From Perognathus longimembris pacificus (lineage: Eukaryota; Chordata; Mammalia; Rodentia; Heteromyidae), in the NCBI RefSeq assembly GCF_023159225.1, contig NC_063166.1, positions 72,108,575-72,172,574 on the forward strand: a stretch of 64,000 bases of DNA, in the 5' to 3' direction. Below the pieces are notes generated by a model that saw only the letters and a list, made by a program, of their open reading frames with translations, was not told the DNA's origin and did not search any database. This document shows positions 10,726 through 20,194 of the stretch, one piece after another. Within the stretch, counting starts at the first letter, position 1, and the number at the start of each line of letters is the position of its first letter. The translations under genes were made by a program, and so were the position numbers.

Positions 10726-10835
10726 GAGCAGGTTTACCAAGTGAGCTTCCTTCTTCTCCTCTGTAAAATGGGGATTCAAAACTCCAGCCTGGCAGAGAAT
10801 CTGAGACAATGGCAGATAGAGCAAATCCTCCATAA
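10726..10835 (+). mobile_element. MIR-like fragment
   Basis: GAGCTTCCTTCTTCTCCTCTGTAAAATGGGGATTC corresponds to the MIR core (CTCATCTGTAAAATGGGGAT). It is about 110 bp, diverged. Confidence 0.55.
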
Positions 10836-11652
10836 CTAACAGTACACAGTGGTAGTTAATATAATAATCACATGAGGGAATATCAAGAAGCCTGATTTAA
10901 TATTAAAAATGTTTCATAACACATTCCTTTGGTAAATGTGTTGTTTCTTTTATTTCTTTATTAATTTTGTAACCTGCCTTCCCTGGAACTCTCTGTTATA
11001 AAAGCTAAACTACAAGGCTTCTCTCAATGCAAAAAGAAGATTCAATTTGAAAAGAAAGAAGTCTAAGAATAAGCATGAGAACTCAATGGATTTCAAAATA
11101 ATTTGACATTTCTAGGGGAACTCAAGGAACCAGGGGATTTGTTCTTTAATGGCTTTACTGCTGCTTGGGACTTTTCTAGATTAACCCCTTTGGGAAGTTC
11201 TTAAATCCAGCAAGGTATTGTCTTTGGGTGGCAGTGCAAATGGATGGGTGAGGAATGGGAAAGAAGAAGGGGGGGGGTATGCCCAGGAGAAAAATATCCA
11301 CACTTCTGGGACTTCTGAGAGATTCTAAGTGCCCCACTGTGTTGATCCGAATAGGTGGGAATTAGGTCAGAGGTCCTGGGAGCGGTATGTGAGAACTCAT
11401 TGTGCCAGAAGGTTGAGGCTACAAAACTCAACAGAAAGGAGCGTGGAAAGCTTCCAGAGGACAGGTGAGACAAGCCATACCACAGAAGATGCTCAAGAAC
11501 CAGACTCAAACCATACCTTGTCACACTTGTCCCTAACTATCTTTAGAGGGAGTACAGGCGTAGGATTGGAGGGGAGGGAAGGGGGAGCAATATGGAGAGT
11601 CACCTTTTTAAAAAAATGACACTGGGTTTTAAACTCAGAGACTTTGTGTCTT
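10836..11652. other. Unannotated
   Basis: No repeat or exon is recognised. Note an eight-base G run near 11270. Confidence 0.5.
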
Positions 11653-11892
11653 CAGAGTCATTATTTTTTGTTGTTGTTGGTCGTGGGGCTTGAACTCAGG
11701 GCCTGGGCACTGTCCCTGAGCTCTTTTGCTCAAATCTAGTGCTCTGTCACTTTAAGCCACAGCTCCACTTCCTGTGGTCGATTAGAGATAAGACTTTCTT
11801 TCCTGGGCTGGTTTCTACGGTGATTCTCAGATCTCAGCTTCAACAGTAGTTAGAATTATAGATGTGAGTCGAAGGAGCCCAGCCAGAGTCAT
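11653..11892 (-). mobile_element. B1-Geo SINE with 9-bp target-site duplication
   Basis: CAGAGTCAT flanks the unit at 11653-11661 and 11884-11892. Inside are a T-rich 3' tail, the Geo module (GGGGCTTGAACTCAGGGCC, CTGAGCTCTTTTGCTC) and a diverged 7SL-like head ending in CCCAGC. Confidence 0.85.
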
Positions 11893-12149
11893 CTTTTGAG
11901 AAAAACTGGTCTCAGGAGTGGATTTGAAGTTTGCCTTGATCAAACATTTTAAACGAGACTTTATTTATATACCTGTTCTTTTTGAACTTTTAAGTTAAAG
12001 TTTAGCACAGTACAGTACCTAGTGCAAAATTACCAAAATTGCTTTTGACAACAACTAGGCCTATTTTGCAAATAAATGTTGGTATAGCCATGTAATGTGT
12101 GAATATGAAATCATAAACATGATGTAGGAATGATGGGGAAAGAAAGCTT
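11893..12149. other. Unannotated
   Basis: AT-rich with no recognised element. Confidence 0.5.
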
Positions 12150-12420
12150 TATTGCTATAGCTTGGATCTTGAATGTCTCCTTAAGGTCTGTGTGTTAAGG
12201 TGTGAACCTTCCCCCCCCCCCCCCCCGCCGTGGCACTGTTTGTGAGGTGGAGCATTGTATTGTGGGAGAGGCTTAGGTGATGGGGGCCAAGGCTGGAAGG
12301 AGCTTGTAGAACCCTGATCGTCTTCCTCTTTTGCTTCCTGGCTGTGAGACGAGCTACAAGTGTCTCGAGTGATAACTGATGTCCTTCCTCATGGCCTGGT
12401 AATTAGGGTGAGACAATTGC
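12150..12420 (+). mobile_element. Old LTR-type fragment (MaLR/ERVL-like, tentative)
   Basis: CTATAGCTTGGATCTTGAATG, then a C-run, then GAGGTGGAGCATTGTATTGTG and AGGCTTAGGTGATGGGGGCC have the order of mammalian LTR repeats that begin CTATAGTTTGGATCTTGAATGT. A 16-base C run (12211-12226) sits inside. The family is not assigned. Confidence 0.4.
12211..12226. repeat. Poly-C run
   Basis: Sixteen consecutive C residues. Confidence 0.95.
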
Positions 12421-12689
12421 TTTGGCATGGCAAGATTTGAGAGAACATTTGGAGCCCCCCAGGTTTATTAATTGACACCACTTTCCTGTTTCAGATTTTT
12501 TTGTTGTTGTTCATGAAGATGTTTCTGGTTAGAATTTGCAAAGGAAAGAAAAGATGTAACGATTATTAAGGGGTATCCAGACAGACGTCTCTGGACTTTA
12601 ACTTCATTCTGCTCAGGGATTCAACAGAAGAGTCTGATAAAGACCCAGGCAGTGCTGGGACACTGTGCAGGCCAGTGTAGACAAAAGTG

Positions 12690-12965
12690 GAAGAAATCTT
12701 TCCCCCTCCCCACTCAGTCTTGTGGCACTTTCTTATTAAGTTACAGTGTCTGTTTCACAATAGAATTATTATGTTCTTTTTTCCCCCCTCTTCTTTCTTT
12801 CAATTCGTAATGCAAACAGCAATCCTTGGAAAAGCAACATTTATTAAATCAGGAGGATTACAATATCAATGGGAAGTTATCATGCAATAACCTTCTATTG
12901 ATTTGTGTATTGCCAGTAATGAAATCAACTGGAATATTATTTATTAAACATATTGATTACTAAAA
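12690..12965. other. Candidate conserved non-coding block, AT-rich
   Basis: There is no repeat signature. The block is dense in homeodomain and POU-like cores: TTATTAAG, CGTAATGCAAA, ATCAGGAGGATTA, TATTGATTACTAA. Such texture is typical of vertebrate developmental enhancers, but enhancer function here is inference only. Confidence 0.25.
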
Positions 12966-13105
12966 AATAATTTGCAGAGACGGAAGCTTGACTGTGCAGG
13001 GGACCTCATGGAACGCTTCACGCTCACATACCATTTTCCTGTTTTCTTGGAAGAAGAATTACCATGCATGTCTTTGTTACTAGTGGCTGGGATATTCCAG
13101 ACTCA

Positions 13106-13143
13106 TTTATTTATTCATTTATTTATTTATTCATTTATTTATT
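13106..13143. repeat. (TTTA)n/(TTCA) simple repeat
   Basis: Nine or so TTTA/TTCA tetranucleotide units. Confidence 0.9.
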
Positions 13144-14941
13144 GGTTCTTGGGTACAGTGCGTAAGCTCAGGAGGATGCCCTGTGTGCAAAAAAGAACCA
13201 TGCTGAGGAAGAATAAAGGGTGATTTATTAGGAAAGCATATCTTGAGGCCTAAAGTGAGCAGTTGAATGGAAAGGAACAGTCCAACTGAGATGGGAGTGG
13301 GGAGAGGTGGGTGGATAAAGGCCAAAATATGGAAGCTACTGAGACTTGCGATTTACCCCAATAGAGTGGTGTGACATCAAGGCCTTCTCTTCATGATCTT
13401 TCCCCTAAGTGGTCTGGTTTCTAAACAGGTTGCCTGGGTCTAGGAAAGCCTATACTGGTACAGTTGATGTACCCTTCTCATTTACCGTCTTGGTCCTTCC
13501 TTCCAGGTTTAACCTTGATGTGGAGGGGCTGGGCTCCATAAGGATATAGGGCCATTATCTTTAAATTTAGTTCTAGGGTATGTGGACCAGTTCAAGGTTT
13601 TAGAATGAAATTTCCTAGCCTGGGACATTTTCTCTTCCTGATCATATGCACACATGCTTAATACCTTCATGAGTGTGCTGTATCTGACCCAATAGAGAAA
13701 TGGACCCAAGGGCCTCCACTGAGGGTAGGGTAGACCTACAGGTGGTTGGAAGAGCTCTCTAGGGCCTGGGCATTTGTGCAGTCTGCTGGGGATAGGTTGT
13801 GATGGTGGTTGTGGTGGTGGTTGTTCACAATGACTGCATGAGGTGGTAACCGCTTATGCCAGGGAGAGAAGGAATATGGTCTGGGAGCAAGTATAGCGGA
13901 ATGATTTCTTGGTTTAGATTCCCTTCAAAGTGGACATAGAAACAAAAATTTGGGGGCAAGCACCTTGTTTGGGAGAGGGTCTAAGGAAGAATTACTGTGA
14001 CATTTTAGGATCCTGGTGGCCATCCGGGTTGGTCACTTGTAAGATGGGAAGTTTAAGTCTAATCCTTTATCTCAGAAAACCTGAGATCTTACCCTCCATT
14101 TTTATTTCCCATCACTCAACGCTGTTACCTACCAGAAGCACAATGAGTGGGAGGGAGACAGGGAAGGGAGGAGCGTCATGAACATGTGTTTTGGGATAGG
14201 GGATTGCTTTGGGTAACTGGGGCTTAGTTCTGCTGGGGATTTCCAGAGAATGTTGGCTGTGACACAGAATTATCCACCCTCTCATAGGCAAAGGAGCTAG
14301 GCCTTTATTGCTAGCCTGTACCTCTTAATTGAATGAAAGATTCTCCTTCAAAAAACCTGATCATCACCTGGTTATTTAGTTACAATTAATACACGTATCA
14401 TGTCATCTGATCCAGTACTCTGTGGCCTTAAAATGATTGATGGTTACTCTACCCAGTCTGCCTTGTTTGTCCCAGTTTCCTACTTTGTCCTTCCCTGCTC
14501 TGCTCTGTTCTGTACCCCCACAGGGTCTAAAACCTACCTGTCAGCTGCCTTTTCCAGACTTGTGTATCAAATTGTTTCTGCCTGAGTTTCACCCATAGGT
14601 GGCACTGGTGGGAGGGAGTGAGATGCTGAGGTGGCAGTAGCTGAGCTTCCTTGGTGCCTCCTGTTCTTCTGGGATATTTTCTAGCCGATGACCAGGGCTC
14701 CTGGGTTTCAGTGGCCCCATTTTCTCCCCTTTTCCCTGACAGTGGTGGCAGCTTCCTCTAGCTCTGGGTGCCTCACAGCCCTTTCATCACCAATCTAGTC
14801 AATTTCATGGAAGAAATTCTGCTTTAACTGTCTAGGGGGCTTGTTTCCTGCCTAGATCCTGATGGATACAAATGCCTTCAACACAGTGCAGTTATTTCCC
14901 TCTCTGAATTGACCTTGCATTCTGCTACTAAGGGCCCTGTG

Positions 14942-14943
<2 letters not shown>
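13144..14943. other. Unannotated
   Basis: Near 13220 the minus strand reads CCTAATAAATCACCC, a possible polyadenylation signal of an LTR, but no partner repeat or TATA element was found. At 13798-13830 there is a short GGT/GTGG-rich run. Nothing else is recognised. Confidence 0.4.

Positions 14944-14995
<52 letters not shown>
14944..14995. repeat. (CA)n microsatellite
   Basis: About 26 CA units. No SINE is adjacent. Confidence 0.97.
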
Positions 14996-14996
<1 letters not shown>

Positions 14997-15836
14997 GAAG
15001 GTAGGAGAATGGATCAAAATGACAGAGTTAAAAAAAAATGAATGTAACTACTCAACATCTACTCCATATTCTTTACTGTCTGCCATTATTTCAGGCGTGA
15101 CTTCCATCTTTAGACTATAAAACAACAGAATTGCCACTTTCATCCCCATCTTACAGATTAAGAGAAAAAGTAAAGGTGCTGAAGAAACACTAGAGCTGGG
15201 TCATCTCCAGGTCCTTGAGGCCAGTGGTCAGAGAAGATTGTTTAAGTCTGGACTCACTATACACCACCCCTCAAGGCAGGGTGATCGTACTTTTCTCCAC
15301 CATTGGCAATTAACCGAGTCCTGAGTCTCTGCACCATTGCTGATGACAAATGAGGTCCTGAAACAAATGAGTGACACCTCCTAAATTGACCCTCTAGTGA
15401 AGAAGTAAGCAAAGCAGTTCATAAGAGATAGGCAGCATCTACCTGCATCTCTTATGGGATTTATATATGACCAGAGTCTTGAACATCTATGTAAGCAGAC
15501 CATGGCAGCTGATGATGCATTTGAACAGCCATACGGAGAGAAACACAGACATAGAAAAAGATGTTCAAGGAGCCACGGTCCTCCCAGATAGAGTGAGTCT
15601 TCAGATGTTTCTAATTCCACGAAGTGAACCAGAATTGGAGGGAATCCAAAGAGAATCAGTAAAAGTGATGAGCTGAGCCATATTAGTGTCTGGAGGGCAA
15701 GAGGAAAAAGAAATCAGTAATACTGACCTTGGCTTTGAAATTTTGATATTATTCATCATGAGCATTTTGTCTTAAGTGTGATTTTTCTATTGGTTTCAAT
15801 TTTATTTATTTGTCTACATATTCATTATTTTAGTCA
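14996..15836. other. Unannotated, with a possible MIR fragment
   Basis: CATCCCCATCTTACAGATTAAGAG near 15143 is MIR-like in the minus orientation but too short to bound. The rest is unrecognised. Confidence 0.4.
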
Positions 15837-15915
15837 TTGATTTAGGGGTTGAAAATTGATCTCAGGGCCTTATACATGCTATCTAAGTACTTGCTCCCTG
15901 AGACAAGCCCTCTTT
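15837..15915 (-). mobile_element. ID-like fragment
   Basis: TTGATCTCAGGGCCTTATACATGCTATCTAAG reads as the reverse complement of an ID-type 3' half. It lies just left of an L1 3' end and a B1 piece. Confidence 0.5.
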
Positions 15916-15965
15916 TCTGTTTTTTTTTTCTTTTGAAACTTTAATTGGCTCTTTCTTCCATCATT

Positions 15966-16102
15966 TTTAATTTTTTAAATTTCTTTACTGTCAAAGTGAA
16001 GTACAGAGGGGTGACAGTTTCATACGTAAGACAGTGAGTACATTTCTTATCCAACTTGTTATCTCCTCCCTCATTTTCCCCTGCCTCCCCCTCCCCGTTT
16101 GT
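15966..16102 (-). mobile_element. L1 3'-UTR fragment
   Basis: Shares the order AAATT..ACTGTCAAAGTGAAGTACAGAGGGGTGACAGTTT..CATACGTAAGACAG with the other minus-strand L1 3' ends in this window (for example 61727 onward). It is the most diverged copy. Confidence 0.6.
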
Positions 16103-16103
16103 T

Positions 16104-16219
16104 TCTGAGATAAAAGTTTCACTAACTTTGCCCAAGATATCCTGAAACTCACTATCCACCTGCTTCTGCCCCCCCCCCAAGTAGCTGGGATTACAGCCTT
16201 GTGCTATAACACCCAGCTA
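16104..16219 (-). mobile_element. B1 fragment
   Basis: AAGTTTCACTAACTTTGCCCAAG, CTGAAACTCACTATCCACC and AAGTAGCTGGGATTACAGC are B1/7SL wording in reverse complement. It carries a short C run near 16171. Confidence 0.7.
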
Positions 16220-16464
16220 ATATTACTTATTTTAATTAAGAGATTTTTGGAACCCTCTTAAAAGCAAATTTTGCCTCATCCTTGTCCTGACTTGTGAGAA
16301 GATCCCAGCAAAAGCATCTTTGTTGATCCCAGTTAGCACCCAGAGAAAAAAAGGTGAGATAATTATACTGGGATAATTTGTTTGGCAGCAATAGCTAATG
16401 GATACAGAGTATTCACACTCTCTAGTTTGTTTGTCTAAGTTTAAATAGTTAGTTGGTGTCACTG
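16220..16464. other. Unannotated
   Basis: No repeat or coding signal is recognised. Confidence 0.5.
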
Positions 16465-16625
16465 GACAAACCACCTAACCTTGGTTTTATTGCATGCACA
16501 AGAAGATAGTGACTGTACTCGCTTTATGGGATTGTTGGGAGAAAGAAAGAAAATGGTCCTTGTCAATTAATGTAGTAACTACCCTGCCTTGCATATAGTG
16601 AGTGTTCAGTGTTAATTACTATTAG
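16465..16625 (+). mobile_element. MIR-like fragment, first copy of a local duplication
   Basis: ACCTAACCTTGGTTTTATTG, TTTATGGGATTGTTGGGAGA and CATATAGTGAGTGTTCAGTGTTAATTACT follow a MIR in the plus orientation. From 16511 onward the sequence recurs at 16893. Confidence 0.55.
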
Positions 16626-16892
16626 ATCTCTGTGTGTGTGCGCATGTACCTGCATGTGTGTGTACCAGTACTGAGGCTTAAACTCAGAACTTCGTGATTT
16701 CATTTGCCTTTTTCTGCTTAAAGCTAGCACTCTACCATTTGAGCAACATATACTTCCATTTCTGGTTTCTGGTGGTTAATTGGAGAAAAGAGTCTCATGA
16801 ACTTTCCTGTCTGGGCTGGCTTTGAACCGTAATTCTCAGATCTCAGCCTCCTGAGTAGCTAGGATTATAGGCATGAGCCATGGGTGCCCAAC
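16511..16892. repeat. Tandem duplication, copy 1 (MIR piece plus B1-Geo SINE)
   Basis: This 382-bp unit is repeated immediately downstream from 16893. Shared wording includes AGAAAGAAA..ATGGTCCTT, CCCTGCCTTGCAT, CATTAGAT or TATTAGAT before the TG tract, CAGTACTGAGGCTT and GGATTATAGGCATGAGCC. The two copies have diverged by point changes. Confidence 0.8.
16632..16892 (-). mobile_element. B1-Geo SINE (copy 1), TG-rich tail
   Basis: Minus-strand unit whose 3' tail is an impure TG/CA stretch (16632-16662), followed by the Geo module and a clear 7SL-like head ending in GTGCCCAAC. Its Geo part contains AACTCAGAACTTCGTGATTT uninterrupted. This is the empty-site equivalent of the insertion in copy 2. 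Confidence 0.85.
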
Positions 16893-17003
16893 TGATTGTA
16901 CTCTCTTCATAGAATTATTGAGAGAAAGAAATAATATGGTCCTTATCAAATATGTAGTAAATTCCCTGCCTTGCATTCAGTGTTCATTACCATTAGATTT
17001 GTG

Positions 17004-17004
<1 letters not shown>

Positions 17005-17042
<38 letters not shown>

Positions 17043-17541
17043 CGCACCAGTACTGAGGCTTGAACTCAGAACTTCATGTTTTCTTTTTCTTTTTTTCCTT
17101 TAGTTTACAGAATGAACTATACTACTCAAGTATCCAAGAATACAGCTTTCTTTTTGCCAGTCCTCAGGCTTGGACTCAGGGCCTAAGAACTGTCCTTGGC
17201 TTCTTTTTTGCTCTACCACTTAAGCCACAGTGCCCACTTCTAGCTTTTTCTGTGTATCTGGTGCTGAGGAATTGAACTCAGGGCTTCATGCATGCTATGC
17301 AAGCACTCTACCACTAAGCCATATTCCCAGCCCAGAACTTCATGTTTTCACTTGCCTTTTTTTATGCTGAAGGCTAGCACTCTACCACTTGAGCTAAACC
17401 TCCACTTTTGTTTTTCTGGTGGTTAATTGGAGATAAGAGTCTTATGAACTTTCCTGCCCAGGCTGGCTTCAAACCATGATCCTCAAATCTCAGACTCCTG
17501 AGTAGCTAGGATTATAGGCATGAGCCGCTGGCATCTGGCTT
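17005..17541 (-). mobile_element. B1-Geo SINE (copy 2), host of a nested SINE
   Basis: The TG tail is at 17005-17043, the Geo part resumes at 17350 after the nested insertion (GCTAGCACTCTACCACTTGAG), and the 7SL-like head runs to about 17541. Confidence 0.85.
17067..17349 (-). mobile_element. IDL-Geo SINE with 17-bp target-site duplication and extra 3' sequence
   Basis: CAGAACTTCATGTTTTC is duplicated exactly at 17067-17083 and 17333-17349. The body is 17332 back to about 17156 (IDL head at the right, Geo module at the left). Beyond the Geo end comes a first A-rich stretch (T-rich here, 17147-17155). About 43 bp of non-SINE sequence follows (17104-17146), and then a second A-rich tail (17084-17103) before the duplication. 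This is the expected structure of a read-through 3' transduction. Confidence 0.85.
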
Positions 17542-17605
17542 AATTGCCATCAGTTTTGGTTTTGCTGCACTGTTAGATCTTGGAGACAGAACATGGGGTA
17601 ACTGG
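17542..17605. other. Unannotated spacer
   Basis: Short interval with no recognised element. Confidence 0.5.
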
Positions 17606-17935
17606 GAGGAGTGAGTGTGCTGTCACACTGAGCGACACCACTGTGCATTTCTTTGGAGCTACGTTCCATTCCGATGGCAGGGGCTGCTGCAGTATTTTAT
17701 GCCCAAATGGGAGTCATCAGCCACAGACACTGTTCAATGTCAAACGTTAAATGGGTGAAATGTCAGAATGGATGAACTGAAAATCAGCTGGACTGTTGGT
17801 GAGAGTAATTGTCTTGGGCTGAGAACTTCTGAGTCCAAATGGCGCTGTGCTGCCAGAAGTAAACAAGCGGACTGACTGGCAGTTGATCAGGTCACCATCT
17901 TCCTTCTGGCTGGTGTTACATTTAAGCCATGAATT
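17606..17935. other. Candidate conserved non-coding block
   Basis: Repeat-free sequence with retained CpGs (GAGCTACGTTCC, CATTCCGATGG, CAAACGTTAAATG) and many CAG/CTG boxes. Its texture differs from the flanks. Functional status is inferred only. Confidence 0.25.
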
Positions 17936-17979
17936 TGAGTAAATGGGGCATGGGGGAGGGGAAGGAGTGGAACTGGAGT

Positions 17980-18165
17980 GAGGATATGCTATCTGAGTAT
18001 GTTAGGCATGCTTGTATGTGCTTTGGTGGCTTACACAGAGACCTCAGTGTGTGATTACATGTTGGCCTGTGGCTGCATGTACCTCTGTGGGTATGGGAAC
18101 ATGCCCATGTATACACATGAGTCAGGTGTGGGTACCCACTTGTGCACATTTATGTGGGTGTGACA
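17980..18165. repeat. Degenerate TG-rich stretch
   Basis: Scattered GTATGT, TGTGTG and ATGTATAC words with heavy alternation of purine and pyrimidine, without a fixed period. Probably a decayed dinucleotide repeat. Confidence 0.5.
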
Positions 18166-18252
18166 AGTAGAGCATGCACTTAGAAGTAAGCTACTGGTGG
18201 AGAGCAGGCAATCACTGTTTGCTGACTACATGAATGGATGGACACGAAGGAA

Positions 18253-18293
<41 letters not shown>

Positions 18294-18294
18294 G
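18253..18294. repeat. (TG)n(AG)n compound microsatellite
   Basis: About ten TG units followed directly by eleven or so AG units. Confidence 0.95.
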
Positions 18295-18569
18295 CAAGCT
18301 CAGGTACAGATGTTTGACTTGATGAGTGAGGGGACAATGCCTGGCTAATGCCAGGAGTTCTACCTCTGAACTGTGTGTGTGTTTCAGTTTGAGTTCTTCC
18401 ACACTTCCTCCAACTCCCCATCTCCCGCCGTCCCCCCCCCCCATGTTTCCACCCGTTTGCTCGCAGGTCCCATCTCTGGAGAGCCATCCCTCCCATCATG
18501 CCTGAGCCAGCCCTCATTTGGACCTTTGCTTTTGCGTGTCTTCCGGAGGACACAGATGGCAGGAGCAGG

Positions 18570-18790
18570 GGATCGGAAGCACTTGGCAATGAAGCAGCAA
18601 TTCACTCCGCAATCCCTTCGTATTCATCTCAACAATGCCCGCTCTGATGGGCCCTGCGTGGGCTGAATGCAGCTTTCAATGTGCAATCCGGCGGGAATGA
18701 CGGCACCGTGTGGGCCTCATCACGCCCACTTATTGTCAAGTGTTGCCGAGAATTCTCCCACCCGGGATGAGGGAGCCACTTGTTTTAGTA
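18570..18790. other. Candidate conserved non-coding block with retained CpGs
   Basis: The CpG density is high for this window: CTCCGCAATC, CTTCGTATTC, CCCGCTCTG, ATCCGGCGGGAATGACGGCACCG, ATCACGCCC, CCCGGGATG. Repeat wording is absent. It could be a regulatory element or an undetected exon; the frames through it are not convincing. Confidence 0.3.
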
Positions 18791-19403
18791 AGTGATTTCC
18801 AACCACCTCCTCTGCGCTGGGTTTTTCTGTGAAGCTCCTGGCGATGCATTCTTGTTCCTGGTGTGTGTTTTGGACATTCATGGGCTCTGCTGAAGTATGT
18901 AAATTGCCATAATGTGAGGAAATGAGATATAAAAATAACTCTGGGGCAGCACATGCTGGAGGAACTCTGAGATACGCACAGCCTTTCTGGTCCTGCTTAG
19001 AGTTTCAGAAACTTCTCTTGCTAGCCAGGCTAGGAGAGAGACCTGAGATGCCCTGAAGGATGATTGTCTGGAACAGGCTGATTTGTTGCACAGCCTTCTG
19101 TGGCTGCCCAGCTGACTGCTAGAAAAAGAAAAGTGGGGAAACCCCATCCTCAGGAAGATGGCCAGGCTGGATGTGGATGTCTCCCTCCCAGCTGCTGAAG
19201 ATCAGCTGGTCAGCAGAACCAGGATCTTTGTCTTTGTCTTTGTCTTGTAGGGAACCTGTCCTCCGACTGTTCTGACACTGCCTTGCGTGTCTCATTTGTT
19301 GTATTCAGTGCTGACCCCTGGCCTCTTAGTTTACCTTGTTGGCAGGAGACTTGCTGGGTTCCCAGGCTGCCAGGTCAGGAGCCTTTTGCTAGATTTGGCC
19401 AAC
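18791..19403. other. Unannotated
   Basis: TTTGTCTTTGTCTTTGTCTT near 19229 is a short hexamer repeat. Nothing else is recognised. Confidence 0.5.
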
Positions 19404-20194
19404 AAGAAGCATGGAGGTCTGGCTCACTTCACTTAGTATAATTTTTTCCAAGTCCTTCCATTTCCTTATGAATGGGGCAATGTCATTCTTCCTGATAGAG
19501 GCATAAAATTCCATTGTGTATATGTACCACATTTTCCGGATCCATTCATCTACTGAGGGGCATCTGGGTTGGTTCCATATTTTAGCTATGACAAATTGTG
19601 CTGCGATGAACATTGTTGTGCTGGTGGCTTTAGTGTGTTCTTGTTGGTGGTCTTTTGGGTAGATGCCCCAAAGTGGGGCCAGGTTTAGCCTTCTGAGGAA
19701 TCTCCATACCCTTTCCAGAGTGGCTAAACCAGTTTACATCCCCACCAACAATGAAGTAGGGTTCCCTTTTGGCCACATCCCCTCCAACATTTATTATTGT
19801 CAGTTTTCTTGATAAAGGACATTCCTACTGGGGTGAGGTGGAATCTCAATGTTGTTTTGATTTGCATTTCTTTTATGGCCAGTGATGTAGAGCACTTTTT
19901 CATATGTCTCTTGGCCATTCTCATTTCCTCATCAGAGAAGTCTCTTTTTAAGTCTTTAGCCCGCTTGTTGAGGGGGCTGTTGGTTCTTTGTGGTTTTGTT
20001 CTGGAGGAATTTAATTTTTTTAGTTCTGCATATATTTTAGATATGAGGCCTTTGTCTGTTGTATGGCTAGTAAAGATCTTTTCCCAATCTGTGGGTTTTC
20101 TGTTTATCTTGTGAGTTATGTCCTTTGCCTGCAGAAGCTCTGCAGTTTGATGCAGAGCCAGACCCAAAGAAACAGACTCTATGGTCTCCCTCAT
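19389..20194 (-). pseudogene. L1 ORF2 C-terminal remnant, inverted
   Basis: Minus-strand translation shows the carboxy-terminal part of L1 ORF2 protein, the reverse-transcriptase/endonuclease of LINE-1. The upstream piece (20194-19724) contains [33 protein letters not shown] [17 protein letters not shown] and [21 protein letters not shown]. The downstream piece (19613-19389) contains WNQPRCPSVDEWIRKMWYIY. Between them is an in-frame stop after CKLV and a one-base shift near 19715, so the frame is broken. The last residues run past the inversion point into flanking DNA. The endonuclease and catalytic RT domains are absent. It is not a host gene. Confidence 0.9.

Larger units (their letters stand above)
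16893..17541. repeat. Tandem duplication, copy 2, split by a later SINE
   Basis: Second copy of 16511-16892. It is longer because an IDL-Geo SINE (17084-17332 plus duplicated target) sits inside its SINE portion. Relative order: MIR, then B1-Geo insertion, then tandem duplication, then IDL-Geo insertion. Confidence 0.8.

Noticed and set aside
19724..20194. 156-codon minus-strand frame as a host gene
   Set aside because: It is the L1 ORF2 C-terminal remnant in the inverted part of a twin-primed L1.
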